DNA from: JACKII01 sp963974445
GTDB lineage: Bacteria > Pseudomonadota > Alphaproteobacteria > Bin95
NCBI GenBank assembly: GCA_963974445.1
Contig: CAXBDI010000061.1
Location: forward strand, 1 to 22,100
Direction of reading: 5' to 3'
DNA length: 22,100 nt
Each line of letters opens with the position of its first letter. The first letter of the stretch is position 1. Shown piece by piece: positions 6,831 through 13,950 of the stretch. The notes under the pieces are model-generated. The model was not told the DNA's origin. It was given only the letters and a program-made list of their open reading frames with translations, and did no database searches. Both the position numbers and the translations under genes were made by a program.

Positions 6831-7634
6831 CTAGGGCGTCAACAGCGGCCGCGGCGGCGCGGCGGCCAGTTCGCACCAGACCGGCGTGTGATCGCTGGCC
6901 TTTGGCTTGCCGCGGGGTTCCGTGTCAATGCCAGCGTCGACCAGCCGGTCTGCGGCAGACGGCGACAGCAGCAAGTGATCGATGCGGATGCCCTCGCCCC
7001 GATGCCAGCGGCCCTTCTGATAGTCAAAGAAACTGTAGGCTGAGAGCTTATCCGGATGTACCGCGCGGAAGGCATCGGTGAGGCCCAGGTTGACGATACG
7101 GCGGAAGGCCTGCCTGGTTGGCAGGCGATACAAAGCATCGTCCAGCCACTCTGCCTCGTCCCAACAATCGTTCGCGGTCGGGATGACGTTGTAGTCGCCG
7201 GCCAGCACGACCGGGCCGCCTTGATCGAGCAGGCGTTGCGCATGCGCCTCCAGCCGGCGCATCCAATCGAGCTTGTAGCCGTACTTGGCGGGATCGTCGG
7301 GGGGATTGCCGTTCGGCAGGTAGAGGCAGCCGATCCGGACGCCTTCCACGGTTGCCTGCACATAACGGGCTTGCTCGTCGGCGTCATCGCCGGGCAGGCC
7401 CTCCTGCACATCGGTCAGGCCGAGTTTGGACAACAGAGCGACGCCGTTATAGGCGCGCTGCCCGACAACGGCGCATTCGAAGCCGATGTCCTTGAAGACA
7501 TCGGCCGGAAAGGCATCCGCCTCGCACTTGGTCTCTTGCAAGCACAAAACGTCCGCATGACCGGCCTCCAGCCAGTTGCGGACCGCGTCGGCGCGTTGCT
7601 TGATCGAGTTGACGTTCCAGGTGGCGATGCGCAT
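6831..7634 (-). CDS. xth: Exodeoxyribonuclease III (AP endonuclease)
   Basis: This 267-residue enzyme belongs to the exonuclease III/ExoA family. It cuts DNA at abasic sites and degrades 3' ends in base-excision repair. The EEP-fold motifs are in order: TWNVNSIKQR (5-14), LQETK with the metal ligand E34, LYLPNGN (104-110), GDYN with D147 and N149, RIDHLLLS with D219, and the C-terminal SDHTPVW with D248 and H249. The length is normal for the family. I chose the ATG at 7634 (protein begins MRIATWNVNS) because GAAAGG lies about eight bases upstream; a TTG two codons earlier is less likely. It starts 58 nt after the rplQ stop codon on the same strand, so some read-through from the ribosomal locus is possible. 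Confidence 0.95.
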   Translation of the reverse strand: MRIATWNVNSIKQRADAVRNWLEAGHADVLCLQETKCEADAFPADVFKDIGFECAVVGQRAYNGVALLSKLGLTDVQEGLPGDDADEQARYVQATVEGVRIGCLYLPNGNPPDDPAKYGYKLDWMRRLEAHAQRLLDQGGPVVLAGDYNVIPTANDCWDEAEWLDDALYRLPTRQAFRRIVNLGLTDAFRAVHPDKLSAYSFFDYQKGRWHRGEGIRIDHLLLSPSAADRLVDAGIDTEPRGKPKASDHTPVWCELAAAPPRPLLTP

Positions 7635-7675
7635 CAGCAACGCCTTTCAGATTGGGCGGCGTCCGGCCGCCGAAG

Positions 7676-7694
7676 AGACGCCCGGATGGCGTCT
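7676..7694 (-). terminator. Hairpin overlapping the rplQ stop codon, candidate operon terminator
   Basis: AGACGCC (7676-7682), loop CGGAT, and GGCGTCT (7688-7694) form a perfect 7-bp stem that includes the first two bases of the rplQ stop codon region (7693-7695). This is where the long ribosomal locus would be expected to end, but the following minus-strand sequence has no T-run. It could be an attenuator or an RNA 3'-end stabiliser. Confidence 0.35.
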
Positions 7695-8124
7695 AGGCTG
7701 CGGCGTCTGCGAATTCTTCGGCATCCTGGTCGGCGGTCGGGCCGGAATCCACACCCTTTGCATCGGGATCGCGGTCTACCAGTTCGATCACCGCCATCGG
7801 TGCCTGATCGCCATAGCGGAAGCCGGCCTTCATGATCCGGATATAGCCGCCGGGGCGCTCCGCGTAGCGCGGGCCGATGACGTCGAACAGCTTCTTGGCC
7901 ACGCCCTCGTCACGCAGGGTCGATGCCGCCTGACGGCGGGCGTGCAGGTCGCCGCGCTTGCCGAGCGAGATGAGCTTTTCGGTATAGGGCCGCAACTCCT
8001 TCGCCTTCGGCAAGGTCGTCACGATCTGTTCGTGCTTCAGCAACGCCGCCGCCATATTGGCCAACATGGCGCGGCGGTGTTCGCGGGTCCGGTTGAGTTT
8101 GCGACCGGCTAGACGGTGGCGCAT
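7693..8124 (-). CDS. rplQ: 50S ribosomal protein L17
   Basis: This is L17, a large-subunit protein near the exit tunnel. The N-terminus RKLNRTREHRRAMLANMAAA is the family signature, and the core runs to about residue 118. At 143 residues it is longer than the 127 of E. coli. The extra residues (119-143) form an Asp/Ala-rich tail with no predicted fold. It is the last gene of the rpsM-rpsK-rpoA-rplQ group and starts 57 nt after the rpoA stop codon, with AAGGA before the ATG. Confidence 0.97.
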   Translation of the reverse strand: MRHRLAGRKLNRTREHRRAMLANMAAALLKHEQIVTTLPKAKELRPYTEKLISLGKRGDLHARRQAASTLRDEGVAKKLFDVIGPRYAERPGGYIRIMKAGFRYGDQAPMAVIELVDRDPDAKGVDSGPTADQDAEEFADAAA

Positions 8125-8181
8125 CGATCAGCTTCCTTTAATCTCGTCTCTTGGCGGCAGTCCCTTTGCGAACGGGATGCT

Positions 8182-9210
8182 CTAGTAGGGCTCTTCCAAA
8201 CGCTTGGCCAGCTCTTCGATATTGTCCGGCGGCCAGTTCGGGATTTCCATTCCCAGATGCAGGCCCATTTGCTCCAGCACCTGCTTGATCTCGGTCAGCG
8301 ATTTGCGGCCGAAGTTCGGCGTGCGCAGCATCTCACCCTCGGTCTTTTGCACCAGATCGCCGATATAGACAATGTTGTCGTTCTTGAGGCAGTTGGCCGA
8401 ACGGACCGAGAGTTCCAGCTCGTCCACCTTGCGCAGCAGGTTCTTGTTGAACGGCAAATCGGCGGGCGCTTCGTGCTCGACCACCGGGCGCGGCTCGTCG
8501 AAGTTGATGAACAACTGCAACTGATCCTGCAGAATGCGCGCGGCAACGGCCACGGCGTCTTCCGGGGAAATCGCGCCATTGGTTTCCAGCGTCAGCGAAA
8601 GCTTGTCGTAGTCCGTGACCTGGCCGACGCGGGTGTTCTCCACCTTATAGGCGACGCGGCGCACCGGCGAGAAAATTGCGTCCACCGGGATCACACCGAT
8701 CACCGCGTCTTCACCGCGGTTGGTGGCGGCAGCGACATAGCCTTTGCCGTTTTCGACCGTCATTTCCATGTGCACATGCGCGCCCTGGTCGAGGGTGCAA
8801 ATCACCAAATCCGGGTCCATCACCTCGATATCGGCGCCCGTCTCGATCATGCCGGCGGTCGCAGTGCCCGGACCGGTCGCATCCAGCGTGATGCGCTTGG
8901 GTCCCTCCGCATGCATACGCAGGCCCATGGCTTTGATATTCAGGATGATATCGGTCACGTCCTCGCGGACGCCGGGGATCGACGAAAACTCGTGCAGAAC
9001 GCCGTCGATCTGCACCGCAGTCACCGCCGCGCCCTGCAGCGAGGACAGCAGGATCCGCCGTAGTGAATTACCGAGCGTAATGCCGAAGCCACGCTCCAGC
9101 GGTTCGGCGACCGCGGTGGCCACTCGGCTCTTGTCGGTTCCCGGATCGAGCGCCAACTTGGTCGGCTTGATCAGGTCTATCCAGTTGCGTTGTAAGGTAG
9201 AGTTTGACAT
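8182..9210 (-). CDS. rpoA: DNA-directed RNA polymerase subunit alpha
   Basis: This is the alpha subunit, which dimerises to assemble RNA polymerase and whose C-terminal domain contacts UP elements and activators. The N-terminal domain (about 1-230) contains ERGFGITLGNSLRRILLSS (the dimer interface) and DGVLHEFS. The C-terminal domain (about 250-330) has SVRSANCLK, with R270 in the place of the DNA-contacting arginine, and NFGRKSLTEIK. I chose the ATG at 9210 (MSNSTLQRNW, 342 residues) because GGGGCG lies about six bases upstream. An ATG four codons earlier (9222) has GGAG directly against it, which is too close. It follows rpsK after 90 nt that contain an inverted repeat. Confidence 0.97.
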   Translation of the reverse strand: MSNSTLQRNWIDLIKPTKLALDPGTDKSRVATAVAEPLERGFGITLGNSLRRILLSSLQGAAVTAVQIDGVLHEFSSIPGVREDVTDIILNIKAMGLRMHAEGPKRITLDATGPGTATAGMIETGADIEVMDPDLVICTLDQGAHVHMEMTVENGKGYVAAATNRGEDAVIGVIPVDAIFSPVRRVAYKVENTRVGQVTDYDKLSLTLETNGAISPEDAVAVAARILQDQLQLFINFDEPRPVVEHEAPADLPFNKNLLRKVDELELSVRSANCLKNDNIVYIGDLVQKTEGEMLRTPNFGRKSLTEIKQVLEQMGLHLGMEIPNWPPDNIEELAKRLEEPY

Positions 9211-9237
9211 AGCTCGCCCCATCTCCGATTGAGCATA

Positions 9238-9265
9238 GCCGTATAGGCGGGGAGCCAGATACGGC
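9238..9265 (-). promoter_or_regulatory. Inverted repeat in the rpsK-rpoA spacer (rpoA leader)
   Basis: GCCGTAT (9238-9244) and ATACGGC (9259-9265) are exact complements separated by 14 bases, just upstream of rpoA. A second perfect palindrome, CCCTATAGGG, lies at 9279-9288 in the same 90-nt spacer. The first could form an RNA stem-loop in the rpoA leader that affects mRNA processing or relative RpoA yield. No function is shown by the sequence. Confidence 0.4.
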
Positions 9266-9300
9266 CGGCGGGTTTCGACCCTATAGGGGGTGCGTGCTTC

Positions 9301-9696
9301 CTAGACGCGGCGCCGCTTGCGTGGCCGGCAACCATTATGCGGGATCGGCGTCACATCGCGGATAGCGGTGATGACGAAGCCTGCGGCCTGCAGCGCACGC
9401 AGAGCCGACTCACGTCCTGAGCCAGGGCCGCGGACCTCGACTTCCAGCGTCTTCATGCCGTGGTCTTGCGCCTTGCGAGCCGCATCTTCAGCCGCGACCT
9501 GCGCCGCAAACGGCGTCGACTTGCGCGAACCTTTGAACCCTTGCGAACCAGCCGAAGACCAGGAAATCGTATTGCCCTGGGCGTCGGTAATGGTAATCAT
9601 GGTGTTGTTAAAGGTAGCGCTGACATGAGCGACACCAGAGGAAATGTTCTTACGCTCCGCACGGCGGACGCGTGTCGTCGTTGCTTGACGAGCCAT
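9301..9696 (-). CDS. rpsK: 30S ribosomal protein S11
   Basis: This is S11, a platform protein of the small subunit that lies near the mRNA exit path. It has 131 residues, the usual length. Recognisable blocks are GVAHVSATFNNTMITITD, SAGSQGFKGSRKSTPFAAQ, VEVRGPGSGRESALRALQ, and the C-terminal TPIPHNGCRPRKRRRV. It lies between rpsM (21 nt upstream) and rpoA in the standard order. The ribosome binding site is weak (GGGAT), which may mean translational coupling to rpsM. Confidence 0.98.
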   Translation of the reverse strand: MARQATTTRVRRAERKNISSGVAHVSATFNNTMITITDAQGNTISWSSAGSQGFKGSRKSTPFAAQVAAEDAARKAQDHGMKTLEVEVRGPGSGRESALRALQAAGFVITAIRDVTPIPHNGCRPRKRRRV

Positions 9697-9717
9697 ATGG
9701 CTATCGATCCCGTTTCT

Positions 9718-10086
9718 TTATTTCTTCTTACCAGCGATCGGACGGGCTTTACCCTTCCGCGTGCGGGCATTGGTATGGGTCCGTTGACCGCGGGTCGGCA
9801 GGCTGCGACGATGGCGCAAGCCACGGTAGCAGGCCATATCCATCAGCCGTTTGATCGCCATTGCCCGCTCACGGCGAAGGTCACCCTCCACCGTATGCTC
9901 GGCATCGATGATCTCGCGGATGCGGATAACCTCATCCTCGGTCAATTCATTAACGCGGCGTTCCGCCGGAACCGCCAACTTTTCGCAGATATTCTGCGAG
10001 GTCGGCGCCCCGATGCCATGGATATAGGTCAGTGCGATCACAACACGCTTGTTCGTCGGTATATTGACGCCGGCAATACGCGCCAC
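9718..10086 (-). CDS. rpsM: 30S ribosomal protein S13
   Basis: This is S13, a head protein of the small subunit that contacts tRNA and the large subunit. The start is a GTG at 10086-10084, giving the standard N-terminus MARIAGVNIPTNKR, with AGGAGG seven bases upstream. The in-frame ATG 18 bases earlier falls before this site and is rejected. The length is 122 residues, typical. The C-terminus carries YRGLRHRRSLPTRGQRTHTN and a Lys-rich end. A near-consensus promoter lies about 80-107 nt upstream, so this is probably the first gene of a separately transcribed unit rpsM-rpsK-rpoA-rplQ. Confidence 0.97.
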   Translation of the reverse strand: MARIAGVNIPTNKRVVIALTYIHGIGAPTSQNICEKLAVPAERRVNELTEDEVIRIREIIDAEHTVEGDLRRERAMAIKRLMDMACYRGLRHRRSLPTRGQRTHTNARTRKGKARPIAGKKK

Positions 10087-10120
10087 TAGCAATCCTCCTG
10101 TCACCCTATTTCACTGGACG

Positions 10121-10138
10121 TGAGATAGGCATGTCTCA
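10121..10138 (-). promoter_or_regulatory. Leader hairpin upstream of rpsM
   Basis: TGAGA (10121-10125) and TCTCA (10134-10138) pair around an 8-nt loop, about 35 nt upstream of the rpsM GTG and just before its ribosome binding site. If transcription begins near 10158, this stem lies in the 5' leader and could take part in autogenous control by a ribosomal protein, as the E. coli alpha operon leader does with S4. That role is inference. Confidence 0.35.
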
Positions 10139-10147
10139 TTAAGTGAT

Positions 10148-10163
10148 ACGCCTGGAAAGGCGT
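10148..10163 (-). promoter_or_regulatory. Second hairpin at the predicted start of the rpsM leader
   Basis: ACGCCT (10148-10153), loop GGAA (TTCC on the minus strand), and AGGCGT (10158-10163) form a perfect 6-bp stem. It sits immediately downstream of the -10 box, across the likely transcription start. It could be an RNA 5' end structure or, as DNA, a binding site. Confidence 0.4.
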
Positions 10164-10165
10164 GA

Positions 10166-10193
10166 GTTATAGTCGCAGTAACGCGACTGTCAA
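10166..10193 (-). promoter_or_regulatory. Sigma70-type promoter for rpsM-rpsK-rpoA-rplQ
   Basis: On the minus strand a perfect -35 box TTGACA (10193-10188) is followed after 16 bases by TATAAC (10171-10166), one base from consensus. Transcription would start near 10160-10157, about 70 nt before the rpsM start. The spacer and box edges hold an exact inverted repeat, AGTCGC (10171-10176) and GCGACT (10183-10188), that touches both boxes. It lies in the 151-nt adk-rpsM gap, the widest in the ribosomal locus. A housekeeping promoter here would let rpoA be made independently of the upstream operons. Confidence 0.7.
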
Positions 10194-10237
10194 GATATCT
10201 TTGCGAAACCGCCGCTTCGCGTCACTATGCCACGGCC

Positions 10238-10810
10238 CTAGGCGAGCCCCAGCACAGATTCCAATGCCGCGGTGACCTGCTCGATCTCCATCATGCCATC
10301 GACACGCTTCAGCATTCCCTTGGCTTTGTAATAGGGAATGATCGGCGCGGTCTGCTCATGATAGACTTCGAGGCGTTTGCGCAGCGTTTCGACATTATCA
10401 TCGGCCCGCGCGCCCAGTGTCTCCTCCGCACGTTTCTCGATCCGGTCGACGAGAATCGCCTCGTCGACCGTCAATTCGACGACGGCATCCAACACACGGC
10501 CTTGCTCCGCCAGCATCGCGTCCAGCGCTTCCGCCTGCGACGTGGTCCGCGGAAAGCCATCCAAGGTCACGCCACGCGACGTATCCGGAGCGTCCAAACG
10601 CTCCGATATGATCTGCACCACGACCGCGTCGGGGACCAGGTCGCCCGCCTCCATGATGGCTTTGGCCGTCATGCCGATCTCGCTGCCGGAGGCGACGGCG
10701 GCCCGCAGCATGTCGCCGGTCGAAAGCTGCACCAGGCCATGCTTTTCCTGCAACCGCCGTGCTTGCGTCCCTTTGCCGGCCCCCGGGGGGCCAAGCAGAA
10801 TGATGTTCAT
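10238..10810 (-). CDS. adk: Adenylate kinase (short-LID form)
   Basis: Adenylate kinase converts ATP and AMP to two ADP in the cytosol. The P-loop GPPGAGKGT is at residues 7-15, the AMP-site STGDMLR at 30-36, and LDGFPRTTSQ at 83-92. At 190 residues it is the short form: the LID is only the loop DRIEKRAEETLGARADDN (122-139), with no zinc cysteines and no long insertion as in E. coli. Short-LID enzymes are common in alphaproteobacteria. Its ATG overlaps the secY stop codon by four bases (ATGA, 10807-10810), so translation is probably coupled to secY. Confidence 0.97.
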   Translation of the reverse strand: MNIILLGPPGAGKGTQARRLQEKHGLVQLSTGDMLRAAVASGSEIGMTAKAIMEAGDLVPDAVVVQIISERLDAPDTSRGVTLDGFPRTTSQAEALDAMLAEQGRVLDAVVELTVDEAILVDRIEKRAEETLGARADDNVETLRKRLEVYHEQTAPIIPYYKAKGMLKRVDGMMEIEQVTAALESVLGLA

Positions 10811-12150
10811 CGCCTACGACCTCGTAACTTCGACTTCTTGATCAGCCCTTCATACTGATGCGCGAGCAGATGCGACTGGATCTGAGCCACCGTATCCATC
10901 GTCACGTTCACTACGATCAGCAGGCTGGTGCCGCCGAAATAAAACGGAACCGCGTATTGCGATATAAGCAATTCGGGTAACAAACTGACCGCCGCCAGAT
11001 AGGCCGCACCCACAACGGTCAACCGGGTAAGCACATAGTCGAGGTACTGCGCCGTGTTCTTGCCAGGGCGGATTCCGGGAATGAAGCCGCCATACCGCTT
11101 CAGGTTGTCTGCTGTTTCCTCCGGATTGAACACGATGGCCGTGTAGAAAAAACAGAAGAACACGATCATCCCGATATAGAGCGCCAGATACAGCGGCTGC
11201 CCGTGCCCCAGATAGGCCGAAATGAAGTTCAGCCATTCCGAATTGCCGGAGTCGCCGAAACTCGCGACCGTGGCCGGCATCAGCAACAGCGAACTGGCAA
11301 AGATCGGCGGGATCACGCCCGCGGTATTCAGCTTCAGCGGCAGGTGCGAGCTGTCGCCGCCGTACATCTTGTTGCCCTGCTGGCGCTTCGGATACTGCAC
11401 GATGAGCCGGCGCTGCGCCCGCTCCATGAAGACGATGAACGCAATCGTAGCGACGGCCAACAGCAGCAGAATGACAATAAACCCGGCCGACACCGCGCCG
11501 GTGCGCGAGAGCTCGAAAAGGCTCGCAAGGGCCGTCGGCAGGTTGGCGACAATGCCGGCGAAAATGATCAGCGAGATGCCGTTGCCGATGCCGCGCGACG
11601 TGATCTGCTCACCCAGCCACATCAGGAACATGGTGCCACCTACGATGGTGATCACCGTGGTGATGCGGAAGAACATGCCGGGATCGATCACTGCGCTGCC
11701 GCTGGCGCCGCGCATACCCTCTACACCCACCGCCAGGCCGTAGGCCTGCACAGCCGCCAACAGCACGGTGCCATAGCGGGTATATTGGTTGATCTTTTTC
11801 CGGCCCTGATCGCCCTCTTTCTTCAGCGCCTCCAGCTTCGGCGAGACCGCCGTCATCAACTGCATGATGATCGATGCCGAGATATACGGCATGATGTTCA
11901 GGGCAAAGATGGTCATGCGCCCGAGAGCGCCGCCGGAGAACATGTCGAACATGCCCAGCAGGCCGGACGATTGCTGATCGAAGATCTCGGCCAGTATCGA
12001 TGCGTCGATGCCGGGAATTGGGATATAGGTGCCAAGCCGGTACACCACCAGCGCCGCCAGGGTGAACCAAATTCGCTGCTTGAGTTCGGTCGCCTTTGAG
12101 AACGCACCGAAGTTGACGTTACTGGCCAGGCGTTCTGCGGCGGAAACCAT
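10807..12150 (-). CDS. secY: Preprotein translocase subunit SecY
   Basis: SecY is the channel subunit of the SecYEG translocase in the inner membrane. It has 447 residues, the normal length, and ten hydrophobic segments. Recognisable family blocks include the N-terminal RIWFTLAALVVYRLGTYIPI, the plug and TM2 region near GLLGMFDMFSGGALGRMTIF, ITSRGIGNGISLIIFAGIVA, FNPEETADNLKRYGGFIPGI with RPGKNTAQYL, and the C-terminal SHLLAHQYEGLIKKSKLRGR. The gene follows rplO after 56 nt, with GAGG before the ATG. It overlaps adk by four bases downstream. Confidence 0.98.
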   Translation of the reverse strand: MVSAAERLASNVNFGAFSKATELKQRIWFTLAALVVYRLGTYIPIPGIDASILAEIFDQQSSGLLGMFDMFSGGALGRMTIFALNIMPYISASIIMQLMTAVSPKLEALKKEGDQGRKKINQYTRYGTVLLAAVQAYGLAVGVEGMRGASGSAVIDPGMFFRITTVITIVGGTMFLMWLGEQITSRGIGNGISLIIFAGIVANLPTALASLFELSRTGAVSAGFIVILLLLAVATIAFIVFMERAQRRLIVQYPKRQQGNKMYGGDSSHLPLKLNTAGVIPPIFASSLLLMPATVASFGDSGNSEWLNFISAYLGHGQPLYLALYIGMIVFFCFFYTAIVFNPEETADNLKRYGGFIPGIRPGKNTAQYLDYVLTRLTVVGAAYLAAVSLLPELLISQYAVPFYFGGTSLLIVVNVTMDTVAQIQSHLLAHQYEGLIKKSKLRGRRR

Positions 12151-12206
12151 GAGGTGCCTCGTACTTCTCGGCTATTGCTGGATCGACATCAGACCCGCTT
12201 TTGGCG

Positions 12207-12698
12207 TCATGCGTTGGCTTGCGATTCGCCCTCTGCCGCGGCAGCCCCCGTCAACGTAATCTTGCCGCCGGCTTTCTCCACCGCGGCGATGGCCTGGCGC
12301 GAGGCGCTATCGACGGAAATCTGCACGCTCGCCGACAACTCTCCGGTCGCCAACAGACGCACCGGCGCGCCGTTGCGGCGGGCAAGACCGGCGGCCACAA
12401 GAGCGTTCCGGTCAATGGCCGACGTATCGATGCCGCCGGCGTCAATCGCCTTCTGTAACCGGCCGATATTGACCACTTGGTGGTGAACCTTGTTCAACGG
12501 GTTGAAGCCGCGGCGCGGCATGCGCCGATAGATTGGCATCTGGCCGCCTTCGAAGCCGTTGATGGCAACGCCAGAACGCGCCTTCTGACCCTTCTGGCCG
12601 TGGGTGGACGTCTTGCCCATACCAGAGCCGATGCCCCGGCCAACGCGCGAGCGCTTTTTGCGGGCGCCCGGGTTGTCTGCGATCTCGTTTAAACGCAT
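12207..12698 (-). CDS. rplO: 50S ribosomal protein L15
   Basis: This is L15, an early-intermediate assembly protein of the large subunit. The N-terminus MRLNEIADNPGARKKRSRVG followed by RGIGSGMGKTSTHGQKGQKA is the family signature. GFEGGQMPIYRRMPRRGF (residues 49-66) is also conserved. The length of 163 is slightly above the usual 145-160 because of an Ala/Glu tail (GAAAAEGESQANA). It is separated from rpmD by an unusually structured 54-nt spacer. Confidence 0.97.
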   Translation of the reverse strand: MRLNEIADNPGARKKRSRVGRGIGSGMGKTSTHGQKGQKARSGVAINGFEGGQMPIYRRMPRRGFNPLNKVHHQVVNIGRLQKAIDAGGIDTSAIDRNALVAAGLARRNGAPVRLLATGELSASVQISVDSASRQAIAAVEKAGGKITLTGAAAAEGESQANA

Positions 12699-12718
12699 GC
12701 GATTGATCCTTGACTGAG

Positions 12719-12757
12719 GCCCCCAGCCTGCCTTCGGCAGACCAGGCTACGCTCAGG
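12719..12757. repeat. Structured repeat-like element in the rplO-rpmD spacer
   Basis: CTGCC (12728-12732), TTC, and GGCAG (12736-12740) form a tight hairpin. AGCCTG (12725-12730) and CAGGCT (12743-12748) form an alternative stem over the same bases. The block ends in GGCTACGCTCAGG, which covers the rpmD stop codon (12753-12755). Its words CTACGC and CTCAG recur in the inverted-repeat block at 371-397. It may be a copy of a dispersed intergenic element, or a structure that alters the ratio of rpmD and rplO products. Confidence 0.4.
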
Positions 12758-12944
12758 AAACTTCTTCGACTTTCACCATATGGTGCACTTTGCGCAGCAT
12801 GCCACGAATTGCTGGAGTGTCGTCCAGCACGCTGGTGCGGCGCAGCTTGTTCAAACCCAAGCCGACCAGCGTCGCGCGCTGGTCTTTCGGACGCCGCGAC
12901 GGGCTGCCGATCTGGGTGACTTTGAGGCGGTTAGTCGCGGCCAT
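12753..12944 (-). CDS. rpmD: 50S ribosomal protein L30
   Basis: This is L30, a small large-subunit protein of 63 residues, the usual size for the short bacterial form. It reads MAATNRLKVTQIGSPSRRPK and then ATLVGLGLNKLRRTSVLDDT and a C-terminal RKVHHMVKVEEV. The ATG at 12944 was chosen because homology begins there, and a GGAG site precedes it inside the end of rpsE, four bases upstream. The frame is open further upstream within rpsE, but that part is out-of-frame rpsE sequence. Confidence 0.97.
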   Translation of the reverse strand: MAATNRLKVTQIGSPSRRPKDQRATLVGLGLNKLRRTSVLDDTPAIRGMLRKVHHMVKVEEVS

Positions 12945-12948
12945 GTTC

Positions 12949-13578
12949 CTACTCCTGCGGGTTCGATGCCTGCGCATCGACACCATCGGTTGATGCCGAG
13001 TCGATAACAGCGGCATCCGGCGTGGGGGCGTCGCCATCACGCCCAGGGCGGCGACCCAAGACCTCGGCAACTTTCTTGCCGCGGCGCGACGCAACCATGC
13101 GAGGCGACTGCGTCGAAAGTAATGCGTTGAACGTCGCCTTCACCATATTGTGCGGGTTGGACGTGCCGGTCGATTTCGCGACCACATCGTGCACGCCCAA
13201 CGCCTCGAACACGGCGCGCATCGGACCGCCGGCGATCACGCCGGTGCCGGCGGGAGCCGCTCGAACCACCACTTTGCCAGCGCCGAAATGGCCGCGCATG
13301 TCGTGGTGCAGCGTCCGGCCTTCGCGCAGTGGCACCCGCACCATGTTGCGCTTCGCCTGTTCAGTCGCCTTGCGAATCGCTTCCGGCACCTCGCGCGCCT
13401 TGCCGGCGCCATAGCCAACACGGCCGTTGCCGTCGCCCAGCACCACGAGTGCGGCAAAGCCAAAGCGCTTGCCGCCCTTCACCACCTTGGCGACGCGGTT
13501 GATGGAGACCAATTTCTCGACGAATTCCGGGTTTTCGCGTTCGCGTTCGCGCCGGTCGCCACGGGGACCTCTAGCCAT
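12949..13578 (-). CDS. rpsE: 30S ribosomal protein S5, with a C-terminal extension
   Basis: This is S5, which helps decoding fidelity and mRNA unwinding at the entry site. The conserved core runs from about residue 19 (FVEKLVSINRVAKVVKGGKR) through GDGNGRVGYGAGKAREVPEA and GTGVIAGGPMRAVFEALGV to KKVAEVLGRR near 177. The ATG at 13578 has AAGGAG seven bases upstream; the in-frame ATG 42 bases earlier lies inside rplR and is rejected. The protein is 209 residues against 167 in E. coli. Residues 178-209 are an Asp/Ser/Ala-rich low-complexity tail. Confidence 0.97.
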   Translation of the reverse strand: MARGPRGDRRERERENPEFVEKLVSINRVAKVVKGGKRFGFAALVVLGDGNGRVGYGAGKAREVPEAIRKATEQAKRNMVRVPLREGRTLHHDMRGHFGAGKVVVRAAPAGTGVIAGGPMRAVFEALGVHDVVAKSTGTSNPHNMVKATFNALLSTQSPRMVASRRGKKVAEVLGRRPGRDGDAPTPDAAVIDSASTDGVDAQASNPQE

Positions 13579-13588
13579 CGGTCTCTCC

Positions 13589-13948
13589 TTAGAACTGTAG
13601 GCCGGCGTCGCGCGCGGCATCCGCCAACGCCTTCACCCGGCCATGATAACGATAGGCACCGCGGTCGAAGACGACGGCGTTGACACCGGCGGCAAGGGCG
13701 CGCTCGGCAACGATCTTACCGACCGCCGATGCCGCGTCCTTGTCGGCGCCGCTCTTGTGAGACGAGCGCAGGTCTTTTTCCACCGACGACGCCGCGGCGA
13801 GCGTTCGCCCAGCCCGGTCGTCGATCACCTGCGCATAGATGTGGCGGCCTGACCGGAAGATGGACAACCGCAAACGGTCGCTGTTTTTGCGGATCGCATT
13901 GCGAACCCGCAGCCGGCGCCGTTGTGTTTGATCGCGTTGAGTAGGCAT
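13589..13948 (-). CDS. rplR: 50S ribosomal protein L18
   Basis: This is L18, which binds 5S rRNA with L5 and L25 in the central protuberance. It has 119 residues, the usual length. Visible blocks are RLSIFRSGRHIYAQVIDD, the Lys/Ala-rich middle, and VVFDRGAYRYHGRVKALADA followed by ARDAGLQF at the end. It starts two bases after the rplF stop codon and is followed by rpsE after 10 nt, so translational coupling is likely. Confidence 0.97.
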   Translation of the reverse strand: MPTQRDQTQRRRLRVRNAIRKNSDRLRLSIFRSGRHIYAQVIDDRAGRTLAAASSVEKDLRSSHKSGADKDAASAVGKIVAERALAAGVNAVVFDRGAYRYHGRVKALADAARDAGLQF

Positions 13949-13950
13949 GA

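Noticed and set aside
6039..7043. A 334-residue plus-strand open frame opposite the rhomboid and xth genes
   Set aside because: It is antisense to two genes with intact catalytic motifs. It is rich in Arg, Gln and His as shadow frames are, with no family match.
8116..9063. A 315-residue plus-strand open frame opposite rpoA
   Set aside because: It mirrors the rpoA codons and has no domain I recognise.
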